From the NCBI RefSeq assembly GCF_001562255.1, contig NZ_CP014301.1, forward strand, positions 3,472,001-3,536,000: 64,000 nucleotides of DNA. The letters run 5' to 3'. Under the pieces are notes generated by a model, which was not told where the DNA came from, made no database searches, and was given only the letters and a program-made list of their open reading frames with translations. Source of the stretch: Bosea sp. PAMC 26642. Lineage in GTDB: Bacteria > Pseudomonadota > Alphaproteobacteria > Rhizobiales > Beijerinckiaceae. The position numbers were made by a program, and so were the translations under genes. Of the stretch, positions 33,906-42,347 are shown in pieces; position 1 is the first letter of the stretch, and each line of letters opens with the position of its first letter.

Positions 33906-35525
33906 TCAGAACGGCAGATACTGATACAGCCAGGTCTCGGTCAGCACCGCGTCGCCGCCGCGCATGAAGCAGCGCATCTCGACGGGGTCGTTGCCCTCGA
34001 CCGTCAGGTCGAACTGGGCCCGCCAATGGCCGGGCACGTCGTCGGGCACGGCCTCGGCGAAGACATAGGAGAAGCTCCCACGCGAGGCCGAGAGCACCAC
34101 CTCGGGCTTCACGCCGAAGGGAATCTTTTCCAGTGCCGGACCAAGAAATTCGACCATGAATTTCCGCACGCCCCTCGGGCGCACCGTGCCGGGCTGGCCG
34201 CCATTGCCGAGTCGCGTCGCCACCACGCGCCCCAGAGCCGGCACGAAGGGCTCGTCGGCGAGCCAGTGCAACGTGTAGCGATAGGCGTAGGATGCGCCGG
34301 CCCGCGCCGGTCCATCGGGCACCCACATCGCGACGATGTTATCGTGGATCTCGTCGTCGGTCGGGATCTCGATCAGCTGGACCGCACCCTTCCCCCAGGA
34401 TCCTTGCGTCTCGACCCACAAGCTCGGCCGGCGCTCGTAGAACACGCCGTCGAGATAATGCCCGACCTCGCGGTCGCGCTGCAGCAGCCCGAAGCCGCGC
34501 GGGTTCTCGTCCATGAAGGCTGACGCCGTGGTACGCACCGGATTGTTGAGCGGCCGGAAGGCGCGCTCGCCCGCGCCGGTCCACAGCGCCAGACCGTCGG
34601 AATCATGCACCTCGGGCCGCCAGTCGACGGCGGTGGACTTGGCCGTCTCCGAATACCAGTACATCGAGGTCAACGGCGCGATCCCGAGCCGGGCGACGTC
34701 GTTTCGCAGGAACAGCGCCTTCTCGATCTCCATGGTCACGCCCTTGGCGCGATGCATCCGGAAGCGATAGGCGCCGGCCACGCTCGGCCCTGAGAGCAGC
34801 GCGTAGACCACGACATATTCGGACGCCGCCTGCGGCGTCTCCAGCCAGATATGGGTGAAGTCGGGAAACTCCTCCGGCTTGCCGGCGACAGCCGGATCGA
34901 TCGCGAGGCCGCGCGCCGACAGGCCGTACTGGTAGAGTTCGCCGATGGCGCGGAAATAGGAGGCGCCGAGAAAGGCGACCCAGTCGTTCTTCTTCCAGTC
35001 GAGCTTCTCGCCCTTGCGGCCGGGATGGCCGGTGCGGCTTTCCTGAAAGCGGAAGCCGGCGAAACCAGCGCCGGCCGGCAGCTCCTTGGCCGGCGAATCC
35101 GCCGGCATCTCGAAATAGCTCTCGTCATAGACGATCTCGCGGGCCTGCCCCCCATCGACGACGTGCATCCTGACCGGCTTCTGGAAATAGCGGCCGAGAT
35201 GGAAGAAGGTCACCGGCCAGGGCGAGGGCCCGTTCGCCCACAGCGCCATCTCCGGCTTGAATTTGATCTTGCCATGGGCGTCGTAGTCGATGCGCTCCAG
35301 CACGTCGGCGCGCGGCGAAGGCGGCGCCTGATAGGGCTGGGCGGCGAGGGCGCGCGCCCGGGTCTTCAGCGCCTCGAAACCGAATGCCTCGGCCTCGCCG
35401 AGCTTCAGCCCTTGTTGGGCCAGCGCCTCGGGCGAAAAGCCCAGCGCCGCCAGCGTCGCGGTCGCGCCGGCACTGGCAAGCAGCGTGCGGCGGTCGAGCA
35501 GAGGCGGCGTGTTGCGGGCATTCAT
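33906..35525 (-). CDS. opgG: Periplasmic glucan biosynthesis protein, OpgG/OpgD family
   Basis: 539 aa. The Tat-type signal LDRRTLLASAGATATLAALG fits OpgD, which is Tat-exported. The MdoG domain covers nearly all the rest: PQPYQAPPSP-like start, ANGPSPWPVTFFHLGRYF, PDFTHIWLETPQ, YWYSETAKSTAVDWRPEVHDS, GHYLDGVFYERRPSLWVE, and a C-terminal Ig-like part. The family takes part in osmoregulated periplasmic glucan formation; E. coli OpgD has been reported to cleave beta-1,2-glucan. No OpgH synthase gene is in view. OpgG and OpgD cannot be told apart from the sequence alone. Confidence 0.9.
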   Translation of the reverse strand: MNARNTPPLLDRRTLLASAGATATLAALGFSPEALAQQGLKLGEAEAFGFEALKTRARALAAQPYQAPPSPRADVLERIDYDAHGKIKFKPEMALWANGPSPWPVTFFHLGRYFQKPVRMHVVDGGQAREIVYDESYFEMPADSPAKELPAGAGFAGFRFQESRTGHPGRKGEKLDWKKNDWVAFLGASYFRAIGELYQYGLSARGLAIDPAVAGKPEEFPDFTHIWLETPQAASEYVVVYALLSGPSVAGAYRFRMHRAKGVTMEIEKALFLRNDVARLGIAPLTSMYWYSETAKSTAVDWRPEVHDSDGLALWTGAGERAFRPLNNPVRTTASAFMDENPRGFGLLQRDREVGHYLDGVFYERRPSLWVETQGSWGKGAVQLIEIPTDDEIHDNIVAMWVPDGPARAGASYAYRYTLHWLADEPFVPALGRVVATRLGNGGQPGTVRPRGVRKFMVEFLGPALEKIPFGVKPEVVLSASRGSFSYVFAEAVPDDVPGHWRAQFDLTVEGNDPVEMRCFMRGGDAVLTETWLYQYLPF

Positions 35526-35597
35526 GTCTGGCGTGGCTCCTGGCCGGGCGATGTCGAAAGGATCGGGCGAACTGCACCGCCCGAAGCCGACTTGAGC

Positions 35598-35834
35598 TCA
35601 ATGATCGGTCATATGCTCGACCTTGAGCACCCGGCGCATCAGGTTGAACATGGCGTAGGCCGCAAGACCGGAGAAAAGCGCCATCAGCACATAGCCGACG
35701 ATGTGTCCGAGTTCGAACAGCCCGGCCAGCGCCCAGCCCGAAGCCAGCGCCACGCCGAAAAGCTCGACCGCGATCAGGATGCCCAGCGAAACCACCATGA
35801 TCAGGGGCCGCCCGTTGTTGCGCCTTGCGGCCAT
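35598..35834 (-). CDS. Small membrane protein, two helices
   Basis: 78 aa. Two hydrophobic helices (LIMVVSLGILIAVELFGVAL and HIVGYVLMALFSGLAAYAMF), a basic N-terminus and a C-terminus RRVLKVEHMTDH. It lies upstream of the opgG gene on the same strand (72 bases), so it may be its partner. I do not recognise the family. Confidence 0.65.
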   Translation of the reverse strand: MAARRNNGRPLIMVVSLGILIAVELFGVALASGWALAGLFELGHIVGYVLMALFSGLAAYAMFNLMRRVLKVEHMTDH

Positions 35835-35948
35835 CTCGTCTTCCTCAAAGCCTTATGCACACGACCGCCTAGCGGACGCTGCCGAGGCGTGTAACAAAAT
35901 CGCGCCCCTTCAACAAATGGTTGATTCAGGCGAGATTGAAAGACCCTG

Positions 35949-37544
35949 ATGATCGAAACGCCTGTCTTCGGCTCCGGCGCAGTCGCCGCGCCACACCACC
36001 TCGCGTCGGAAGCCGGGCGCGCCGTGCTGGCCGAGGGCGGCAATGCGATCGAGGCGATGGTCGCCATGGCAGCCACGATCGCGGTGGTCTACCCGCATAT
36101 GAACGCGATTGGCGGCGACGGCTTCTGGCTGGTGCACGAGGCCGGCGGAAAGGGCCGCGTCCACGCAATCGAGGGCTGCGGCCCGGCCGGCGCGCTCGCC
36201 ACGATCGAGCGCTACCGCGACAGGGGCCACGACACGATTCCGGCACGCGGTCCCGATGCCGCCGTCACGGTCGCCGGCGCGGTCGGCGGCTGGCAGGTCG
36301 CGCTCGAACTGTCGAAAAACCTTGGCGGCCGGATGCCGCTGAAGGACCTGCTCGGCGACGCCATCGCACATTGCGATACAGGCTATGCGATTTCCGATTC
36401 TGAGTTGCGGACCTGGCCGCAGCAGATCGAGGCGGCTAAGCTGGCGCCCGGCTTCAGCGAATTCTTCTGGCCGGGCGGCGAGCAGCCGAAAGCCGGCGCG
36501 CGCCGAAAGCCCGAAGCGCTCGGCGCTACCCTGAAGCATCTGGCCGATGCCGGGCTCGACGATTTCTATCGCGGCGACATCGGCCGCGAGATCGGCGCCG
36601 ATATGGATGCGATCGGCGCGCCGGTGACGCGGCAGGACATGGCCGCCTTCAGGGCAAGCCTCGTCCAGCCGCTGGCGGTCCAGCTGCCCGGCCTCACCGC
36701 CTACAATTTCCCGCCGCCGACGCAGGGGCTGGCCTCGCTGCTGATCCTCGGCATCTTCGAGAAGCTCGGCGTCGCCCGTGCCGAGGGATTCGACCACCAT
36801 CACGGGCTGGTCGAGGCGGTGAAACGCGCCTTCCTCATCCGCGACCGCCACATCACCGACCCGGCTTTTCTCAAGCTCGACCCGGCGAGCTTCCTGACCG
36901 ACGCGGTCTTCGCCCGCGAGGCCGCCGCGATCGACCGCAAGCGCGCCGCCCCCTGGCCGCCCAAGCCCGGCGACGGTGACACGGTCTGGATGGGCGCGAT
37001 CGACGGCAGCGGCATGGCCGTCTCCTACATCCAGTCGCTCTACTGGGAATACGGCTCGGGCTGCATCCTCCCGCGCGCCGGTGTGAACTGGCAAAATCGC
37101 GGCGTCTCCTTCTCGCTCGACAAGCGCGCACTGAACCCGCTGATGCCGGGCCGAAAACCCTTCCACACGCTGAACCCGGCGCTGGCCCGCTTCGCCGATG
37201 GCCGCGTGATGTCTTATGGTGCGATGGGTGGAGACGGCCAGCCGCAGTTCCAGGCCCAGATCCTGACGCGCTACCGCTTCGGCCAGGGTCCCGCCGCTGC
37301 CGTCGACGCGCCGCGCTGGCTTCTCGGCAAGACCTGGGGCGAGGGCTCGATCTCGCTGAAGCTGGAGAACCGTTTCGATCCGATGCTGCTGGCCAGACTC
37401 ACCGCCGCCGGCCACCCGGTCGAGGAGTACTCGGAAGCCTATTCGGACCAGTTCGGCCATGCCGGGATGCTGGTGAAACACGCCAAGGGTCACGTCGAGG
37501 CAACGCATGATCCGCGCTCCGACGGCGACGCCAAGGGACATTGA
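35949..37544 (+). CDS. Gamma-glutamyltransferase family protein
   Basis: 531 aa. N-terminal nucleophile hydrolase: HHLASEAGRAVLAEGGNAIEAM near the N-terminus, NAIGGDGFWL, and the processing site GDGDTVWMGAIDGSG, where Thr345 would become the N-terminal nucleophile. The small-subunit part ends GRKPFHTLNPA and GGDGQPQFQAQ. No signal peptide is visible, unlike classical periplasmic GGT. The gene overlaps the amidase by 4 bases (ATGA) and heads the nitrile-hydratase operon, so it may act on an amide or glutamyl product of nitrile metabolism rather than glutathione. Confidence 0.85.
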   Translation: MIETPVFGSGAVAAPHHLASEAGRAVLAEGGNAIEAMVAMAATIAVVYPHMNAIGGDGFWLVHEAGGKGRVHAIEGCGPAGALATIERYRDRGHDTIPARGPDAAVTVAGAVGGWQVALELSKNLGGRMPLKDLLGDAIAHCDTGYAISDSELRTWPQQIEAAKLAPGFSEFFWPGGEQPKAGARRKPEALGATLKHLADAGLDDFYRGDIGREIGADMDAIGAPVTRQDMAAFRASLVQPLAVQLPGLTAYNFPPPTQGLASLLILGIFEKLGVARAEGFDHHHGLVEAVKRAFLIRDRHITDPAFLKLDPASFLTDAVFAREAAAIDRKRAAPWPPKPGDGDTVWMGAIDGSGMAVSYIQSLYWEYGSGCILPRAGVNWQNRGVSFSLDKRALNPLMPGRKPFHTLNPALARFADGRVMSYGAMGGDGQPQFQAQILTRYRFGQGPAAAVDAPRWLLGKTWGEGSISLKLENRFDPMLLARLTAAGHPVEEYSEAYSDQFGHAGMLVKHAKGHVEATHDPRSDGDAKGH

Positions 37545-38752
37545 AGCCTATGCCCACGCCGATCGACGATCCCTTCCGCTGTTTCGTGCCCTATCCCGAG
37601 GTGGCTGTGAAGAACGCGCCGTCGGGCCCGCTTGCCGGGCTCACCCTCGCGGTGAAGGACCTCTTCGACATCAAGGGGTACCCGACCGGCGCCGGCTCGC
37701 CCTTCGTGCTGGCGCAATCGGGCATCAAGACCAAGACCGCCCCGATCGTGAAGACGCTGCTCGATGCCGGCGCCCGCTTCGTCGGCAAGACCCACACCGA
37801 CGAACTCGCCTTCTCGCTCAACGGCAAGAACGCGCATTTCGGCTCGCCGATCAATCCATCCGCGCCCGACCGCATCACCGGCGGCTCCTCCTCGGGCTCG
37901 ATGGCGGCGGTCGCGGGCCGTCTCGCCGACATCGCGCTCGGCTCCGACACTGGGGGCTCAGTGCGCGCGCCGGCGAGCTATGGCGGGCTCTTCGGCATCA
38001 GGCCGAGCCATGGCCGCCTCTCGCTCAAGCGCACCTGGCCGCTGGCCGAGAGCCTGGACACGCCCGGCTGGTTTGCCCGCGACGGCGAGACCTTCGCCAA
38101 GGTCGCCGACGTCGTTTTCGGCAAGGACAGGATCGCCCTGCCCGAGACGCCACGCCTGCTGCTGGCCGACGACATGTTCGGTCAGGCGGTGCCCGACGCC
38201 GAGACCATCCTGCGCAATGTCGTGCAACGCGCCGTCATGGCGCTCGGCCCGCCGGAGATGGTCAAGGTCGCGCGCGACCTCGACGCGCTTTACTGGGCCT
38301 TCCGCTGGCTGCAGGGCCGCGAAGCGTGGATTTCGGACGGCGCCATGATCGAGCGCTTCGCGCCGCCGCTGGGACCGGGCGTGGCGGAGCGCTTCGCCTT
38401 CTCGAAATCGGTCAGCGACGCCGAGGTCGCCAAGGGCGAGACCGTCCGCAAGGGCTTTCGCGCCAAGCTCGCCCGCCTGCTCGGCAGCGACGGCGTGCTC
38501 CTCCTGCCGACCGTGCCCGACATCGCGCCGCTGGTTAGCGCCGACGAGACCGAGCTCGACGATTTCCGCAACCGGGCACTGCGCCTGCTCTGCCTCTCCG
38601 GTCTTTCGGGCTTCCCTCAGGTCACGATCCCGGTGGCGCAGCGGGAAGGCGCGCCGCTCGGCCTGTCGCTGATCGGCCCGAAAGGCTCGGACAAGTCGCT
38701 GGTCGCCTTCGCGGTCAGGTTCGAGCGGGCGGCGAGAGTACGGATCGCGTGA
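37541..38752 (+). CDS. Amidase (amidase signature family)
   Basis: 403 aa. Ser-cisSer-Lys triad: Lys in LAVKDLFDIKG, cis-Ser in ITGGSSSGSMAA, nucleophile Ser in GSDTGGSVRAPASYGG. It hydrolyses amides to acids and ammonia; next to nitrile hydratase it would complete nitrile to amide to carboxylic acid. Overlap with the GGT-family gene and 19 bases to nthA mark one operon. The chain is shorter than most amidase-signature enzymes (450-500 aa). Confidence 0.92.
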   Translation: MKPMPTPIDDPFRCFVPYPEVAVKNAPSGPLAGLTLAVKDLFDIKGYPTGAGSPFVLAQSGIKTKTAPIVKTLLDAGARFVGKTHTDELAFSLNGKNAHFGSPINPSAPDRITGGSSSGSMAAVAGRLADIALGSDTGGSVRAPASYGGLFGIRPSHGRLSLKRTWPLAESLDTPGWFARDGETFAKVADVVFGKDRIALPETPRLLLADDMFGQAVPDAETILRNVVQRAVMALGPPEMVKVARDLDALYWAFRWLQGREAWISDGAMIERFAPPLGPGVAERFAFSKSVSDAEVAKGETVRKGFRAKLARLLGSDGVLLLPTVPDIAPLVSADETELDDFRNRALRLLCLSGLSGFPQVTIPVAQREGAPLGLSLIGPKGSDKSLVAFAVRFERAARVRIA

Positions 38753-38771
38753 CGCGTTATGAGGAGCTGAC

Positions 38772-39404
38772 ATGAGCGGTCATCACCACCACGGCCACGA
38801 CAACCACTTCACCCCGATCGAAGCCCGTGTGAAGGCGCTCGAATCGCTGATGGTGGCCAAGGGCTATGTCGATCCCGCCGCCCTCGACGCCATCGTCGAG
38901 ACTTACGAGACCAAGATCGGCCCGCGCAACGGCGCCCGCATCGTCGCGCGGGCCTGGACCGACCCCGCCTTTGCCGAAAGGCTCAAGGCGGACGGCACCG
39001 CCGCCATCGCCGAACTCGATTACGGCGGGCGCGGCGGCGAGCACATCGTCGCCTGCTTCAATACGCCAGACGAGCACAACCTGATCGTTTGCACGCTCTG
39101 CTCCTGCTATCCGTGGCCGGTGCTGGGCCTGCCGCCGGTCTGGTACAAATCGCCGCCCTATCGCTCCAAGGCCGTGATCGACCCACGCGGCACACTCGCC
39201 GATTTCGGCGTGACGCTGCCCGAGGGCCAGCGCATCCGCGTCTGGGATTCGACCGCGGAAACCCGCTTCATCGTCATTCCGATGCGTCCGGCCGGCACCG
39301 AAGGCTGGTCGGAGGAGAAACTGGCTTCGATCGTCAACCGCGATGCGATGATCGGCACCGGCTTGCCCCGGGTGGAGGATGCGCCAGCGGAGCAAGCGTC
39401 ATGA
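38772..39404 (+). CDS. nthA: Nitrile hydratase alpha subunit, cobalt type
   Basis: 210 aa. The metal motif VCTLCSC (Cys107, Cys110, Cys112; Thr at the second position) is the low-spin Co(III) type, Fe enzymes having VCSLCSC. Oxidised Cys ligands hold the metal that hydrates nitriles to amides. The N-terminus [12 protein letters not shown] is unusually His-rich. [15 protein letters not shown] and YRSKAV are family features. It overlaps nthB by 4 bases (ATGA). Confidence 0.96.
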   Translation: MSGHHHHGHDNHFTPIEARVKALESLMVAKGYVDPAALDAIVETYETKIGPRNGARIVARAWTDPAFAERLKADGTAAIAELDYGGRGGEHIVACFNTPDEHNLIVCTLCSCYPWPVLGLPPVWYKSPPYRSKAVIDPRGTLADFGVTLPEGQRIRVWDSTAETRFIVIPMRPAGTEGWSEEKLASIVNRDAMIGTGLPRVEDAPAEQAS

Positions 39405-40060
39405 ACGGCGGACAGGACCTCGGCGGCCAGATGGGCTTCGGCCCTGTCATGCCCGAACCGAACGAGCCGATCTTCCACGCGGACTGGGAAAAGCGCGTGC
39501 TCGCGATCAATGTCGCCGCCGGCGCCATGGGCGCCTGGACGATCGATGGCATCCGCGCAGCCCGCGAGAGCCTGCCCCCGGCCGACTATCTGTCGTTCTC
39601 TTATTACGAAATATGGCTCGCAGGTCTGCATAAGGTCCTGGCCGAGCATGGCTTCCTGACACAGGAGGAACTGGAGCAGGGCCGGCCGCTCGCTCCCGCC
39701 AGGACGCCAAAGCGCGTGTTGAAGGGTAACGAGGTGCCGGCCGTCTTGCGCCGCGGCTTTCCCTTCGAGCGCAAAGCCTCCGCCCCGGCGCAATTCGCCG
39801 TCGGCGACGCCGTCCGCACCATCGTGATGCACCCGGCCCACCACACGCGCCTGCCACGCTATGCCCGCGGCAAGCACGGCATCATCGAGCGCGTCACCGG
39901 CTGCCACGTCTTCCCGGACACCGGCTCGCAAGGGTACGCCGAGACGGCGCAGTGGCTCTACACCGTCGTCTTCACCGGGCGAGAACTCTGGGGCGGCGAC
40001 GCCGACCCGACCAGCCGGGTCAGCATCGAAGCCTGGGAGAGCTATCTTGAGCCGGCTTGA
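39401..40060 (+). CDS. nthB: Nitrile hydratase beta subunit
   Basis: 219 aa, starting at the ATG at 39401 that overlaps the nthA stop. [16 protein letters not shown] is the hallmark N-terminus. The second half has [23 protein letters not shown] in two parts and [16 protein letters not shown]. It completes the alpha-beta heterodimer and shapes the active-site tunnel. It overlaps the accessory gene by 14 bases. Confidence 0.95.
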   Translation: MNGGQDLGGQMGFGPVMPEPNEPIFHADWEKRVLAINVAAGAMGAWTIDGIRAARESLPPADYLSFSYYEIWLAGLHKVLAEHGFLTQEELEQGRPLAPARTPKRVLKGNEVPAVLRRGFPFERKASAPAQFAVGDAVRTIVMHPAHHTRLPRYARGKHGIIERVTGCHVFPDTGSQGYAETAQWLYTVVFTGRELWGGDADPTSRVSIEAWESYLEPA

Positions 40061-40433
40061 CACCGATCTGGCGGAAACGCTCGCCGCCGGCACACCGATC
40101 CCGCGCGATGCCGACGGCCCGGTCTTCGCGCAGCCCTGGCAGGCGCAGGCTTTCGCGCTCGTCGTCGCCCTGCAGAACAAGGGCGTGTTCACGGCCGATG
40201 AGTGGGCGGATGCGCTCGGCGCAGAAATCCGGGAGGCCGTTGAGGCCGGCGGCTGCCGCGACGGTTCGGATTATTACGAGCGCTGGTGCGAGGCGCTGGA
40301 GCATCTCCTGATCGCCAAGGGCCACGCCTCTCATCAGGGCATCGATGCTCTGGCAGCCTCCTGGGCGCGCGCGGCCGAAGCGACCCCGCATGGCAAGCCG
40401 ATCCTGCTGGAAAACGATCCGCAACGCATGTGA
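40047..40433 (+). CDS. Nitrile hydratase accessory protein (P14K/activator type)
   Basis: 128 aa with a TTG start at 40047 (TTGAGCCGGCTTGAC), inside the nthB end, with GGGAG just upstream. Family features are FAQPWQAQAFALVVALQNKGVF in two parts, WADALGAEI and DYYERWCEALEHLL, related to the beta-subunit N-terminus. Proteins of this type insert cobalt into the alpha subunit by subunit exchange. This fits the Co-type motif of nthA; no COG0523 activator is in the operon. Confidence 0.85.
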   Translation: MSRLDTDLAETLAAGTPIPRDADGPVFAQPWQAQAFALVVALQNKGVFTADEWADALGAEIREAVEAGGCRDGSDYYERWCEALEHLLIAKGHASHQGIDALAASWARAAEATPHGKPILLENDPQRM

Positions 40434-40693
40434 GGCCTTCCATGGTGTCCCGGAAACTCGCGTAACTGTCCCGTCTCGGGAAACCGGTCGTTTCGGTGCA
40501 GGGCAAAAACGGTTTCGCTTAAAATCGTTCTGGTCCCATTCATGGTTTAGACCGCTACATCCCGCGCAGTATGGCGCCTGTTTTCGACGATTGCGCCGAT
40601 GGGATTGTGAATGCGTATGAAGTCATTTCGACAAATTCTGACTGGCCCCGATCTTGCGTGTAGCATTGGCCAACGCATGTCAGGACATCGCCG

Positions 40694-40930
40694 ATGACGG
40701 GAATGGATGGGACGGCCCGGTTCGCCTGCAGCAGCTGCGATTCGCCCTCGATCATCATTCCCGCGACCTTGACCGACGATGCCCCGGTGCTGTGTTCCGG
40801 CTGCCAAGGCGTCATCGGCACCTGGCTGGGCTACAAATCCTTCATCAGCCGCTCGATCCATTCCGAAGTGCCGTCACGCCTGCTCTGCATCGACCCGATC
40901 ATCGCGCCGATGCCGGAAGAGGTCTGCTGA
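40694..40930 (+). CDS. Small zinc-ribbon-like protein
   Basis: 78 aa. Two Cys pairs, FACSSCDS and VLCSGCQG, spaced about 20 residues apart, form a likely zinc ribbon, followed by a short helix and SRLLCIDPIIAPMPEEVC. Cytoplasmic, no signal. It lies 260 bases after the nitrile-hydratase operon, a gap in which I see no gene. The function is unknown. Confidence 0.6.
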   Translation: MTGMDGTARFACSSCDSPSIIIPATLTDDAPVLCSGCQGVIGTWLGYKSFISRSIHSEVPSRLLCIDPIIAPMPEEVC

Positions 40931-41074
40931 GGCAACCCCTTGTAGCATGATGGATTGCGCTGCCGTCGCCCACGCGACCACAGCGCGACGGCCTCCTGCA
41001 CCAGCCCAAGCCGGCGCGTCATCCTTCCCGCCGGCATCAGCAGCCTGAGCGCGAATTCGGCCAGCACCGCCTGA

Positions 41075-42247
41075 TCAGGTCAGCGCGCCGCGGCCGGCGA
41101 CGGGCCAGAGTGCCTCGACATGGGCATCCGGCGTGTGCATCCCCCGCACGCAGACATACCAGTCGTGCAGATTGACCGTCGGGTCGCAATGGCCCGGCAC
41201 CAGCAGTAGCCGGTCGCCGCGATGCGGCAGGATCGCAGGATCGCCCGTCAGCACGCCATGCTCGTCGGAGGGTTTCGTATAGACCACGCCCTCGCGCTGG
41301 AACGGCACGGGCAGGCCGGAATCGATCGCGGCCGCCTTGTGCCCGGCATCGACGATGGCGCGGTCGGGCACCGGCTTGCTCATCACCCCCGCCAGGATAA
41401 AGAGCGCGTGTTCGAAGCTGCGGAACGGCGTGCCGTCGGCCTGCCGGTTGCGGGCATAATCGGCATCCATGAAGATGTAGGAGCCGGCCTGGATCTCGTT
41501 CCAGATGCCCGACTGGCTCTCGATCTCGTAGGTGCCCGTCCCGGCCCCGCCGACCGTGGCGCAGGCCAGGCCGACATTTCCGAGCCGTTCGATCGTGTTG
41601 CGCGTCAGCAGCCCCGCCCGCTCGATCGCCTCGCGCCGCTCGTCGATCGAGCGCATGTGCTGCGCCGAGCCATGATAGGCCTGCAGGCCTCCGAATCGCA
41701 GCGTGTTGGTCCGCGCCACGGCCTCGGCGATCCTGACCGCCGCCTCGCCCGGCGCGACGCCGCAGCGCCGCCCGCCGATATCGATCTCGACCAGGATGTC
41801 GAACACCACGTCATGGCGCGCCGCTGCTTCCGCCGCCTCGCGTACACCGTCGAGATGATCGACGCACAGGCTGATCCGGGCGTTGCGCGCAAGCACCGCG
41901 AGCCGGTCGAGCTTGGCTGCGCCCGCGACCTCGTTGGAGACCAGCACGTCCTGGACGCCGCCGGCCACCAGGATTTCCGCCTCGGAGACCTTCTGGCAGC
42001 ATTGCCCGACCGCTCCATGGGCGATCTGGCGCAGCGCGATCTCGGGGCTCTTATGCGTCTTGGCGTGGGGCCGCAGGCGCACGCCATGGGCCTGCGTATA
42101 GGCCGCCATCGTCACGAGATTGCGTTCGAAGGCGTCGAGATCGAGCACGAGGGCCGGCGTATCGATCTCGGCGAAACTCTGGCCGGCTTGGGCCGACGGT
42201 GGCAATGGCATGGACTGTCGCGCGCTCCTCAAATCAATAGCGGCCAT
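41075..42247 (-). CDS. DSD1-family PLP enzyme (D-threonine aldolase-like)
   Basis: 390 aa from 42247 (MAAIDLRSARQS); a start at 42211 is possible. Alanine-racemase-like PLP barrel: PALVLDLDAFERNL, then RLRPHAKTHKSPE, where the first Lys should bind PLP. The C-terminal DSD1 domain has LLVPGHCDPTVNLHDWY, whose His and Asp/Cys hold the divalent metal. The family includes D-threonine aldolases and D-serine dehydratases, which cleave or dehydrate D-3-hydroxyamino acids. It is divergent from the ABC exporter. Confidence 0.88.
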   Translation of the reverse strand: MAAIDLRSARQSMPLPPSAQAGQSFAEIDTPALVLDLDAFERNLVTMAAYTQAHGVRLRPHAKTHKSPEIALRQIAHGAVGQCCQKVSEAEILVAGGVQDVLVSNEVAGAAKLDRLAVLARNARISLCVDHLDGVREAAEAAARHDVVFDILVEIDIGGRRCGVAPGEAAVRIAEAVARTNTLRFGGLQAYHGSAQHMRSIDERREAIERAGLLTRNTIERLGNVGLACATVGGAGTGTYEIESQSGIWNEIQAGSYIFMDADYARNRQADGTPFRSFEHALFILAGVMSKPVPDRAIVDAGHKAAAIDSGLPVPFQREGVVYTKPSDEHGVLTGDPAILPHRGDRLLLVPGHCDPTVNLHDWYVCVRGMHTPDAHVEALWPVAGRGALT

Positions 42248-42347
42248 GGGACGCCAGCTTCGTGTCGCGAGCAAGACCCGAGATGCGGCGGTCGGCAATG
42301 GGCAGTCCTAGTAGCGTTGTCGCATCCGCCATGATACCCCGCGCCCC

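Noticed and set aside
40831..41067. 78-codon minus-strand frame (AEFALRLLMPAGRMTRRLGL...) that might be a gene remnant
   Set aside because: The first 35 residues look protein-like, but the rest overlaps the zinc-ribbon gene and I could not name a parent family.
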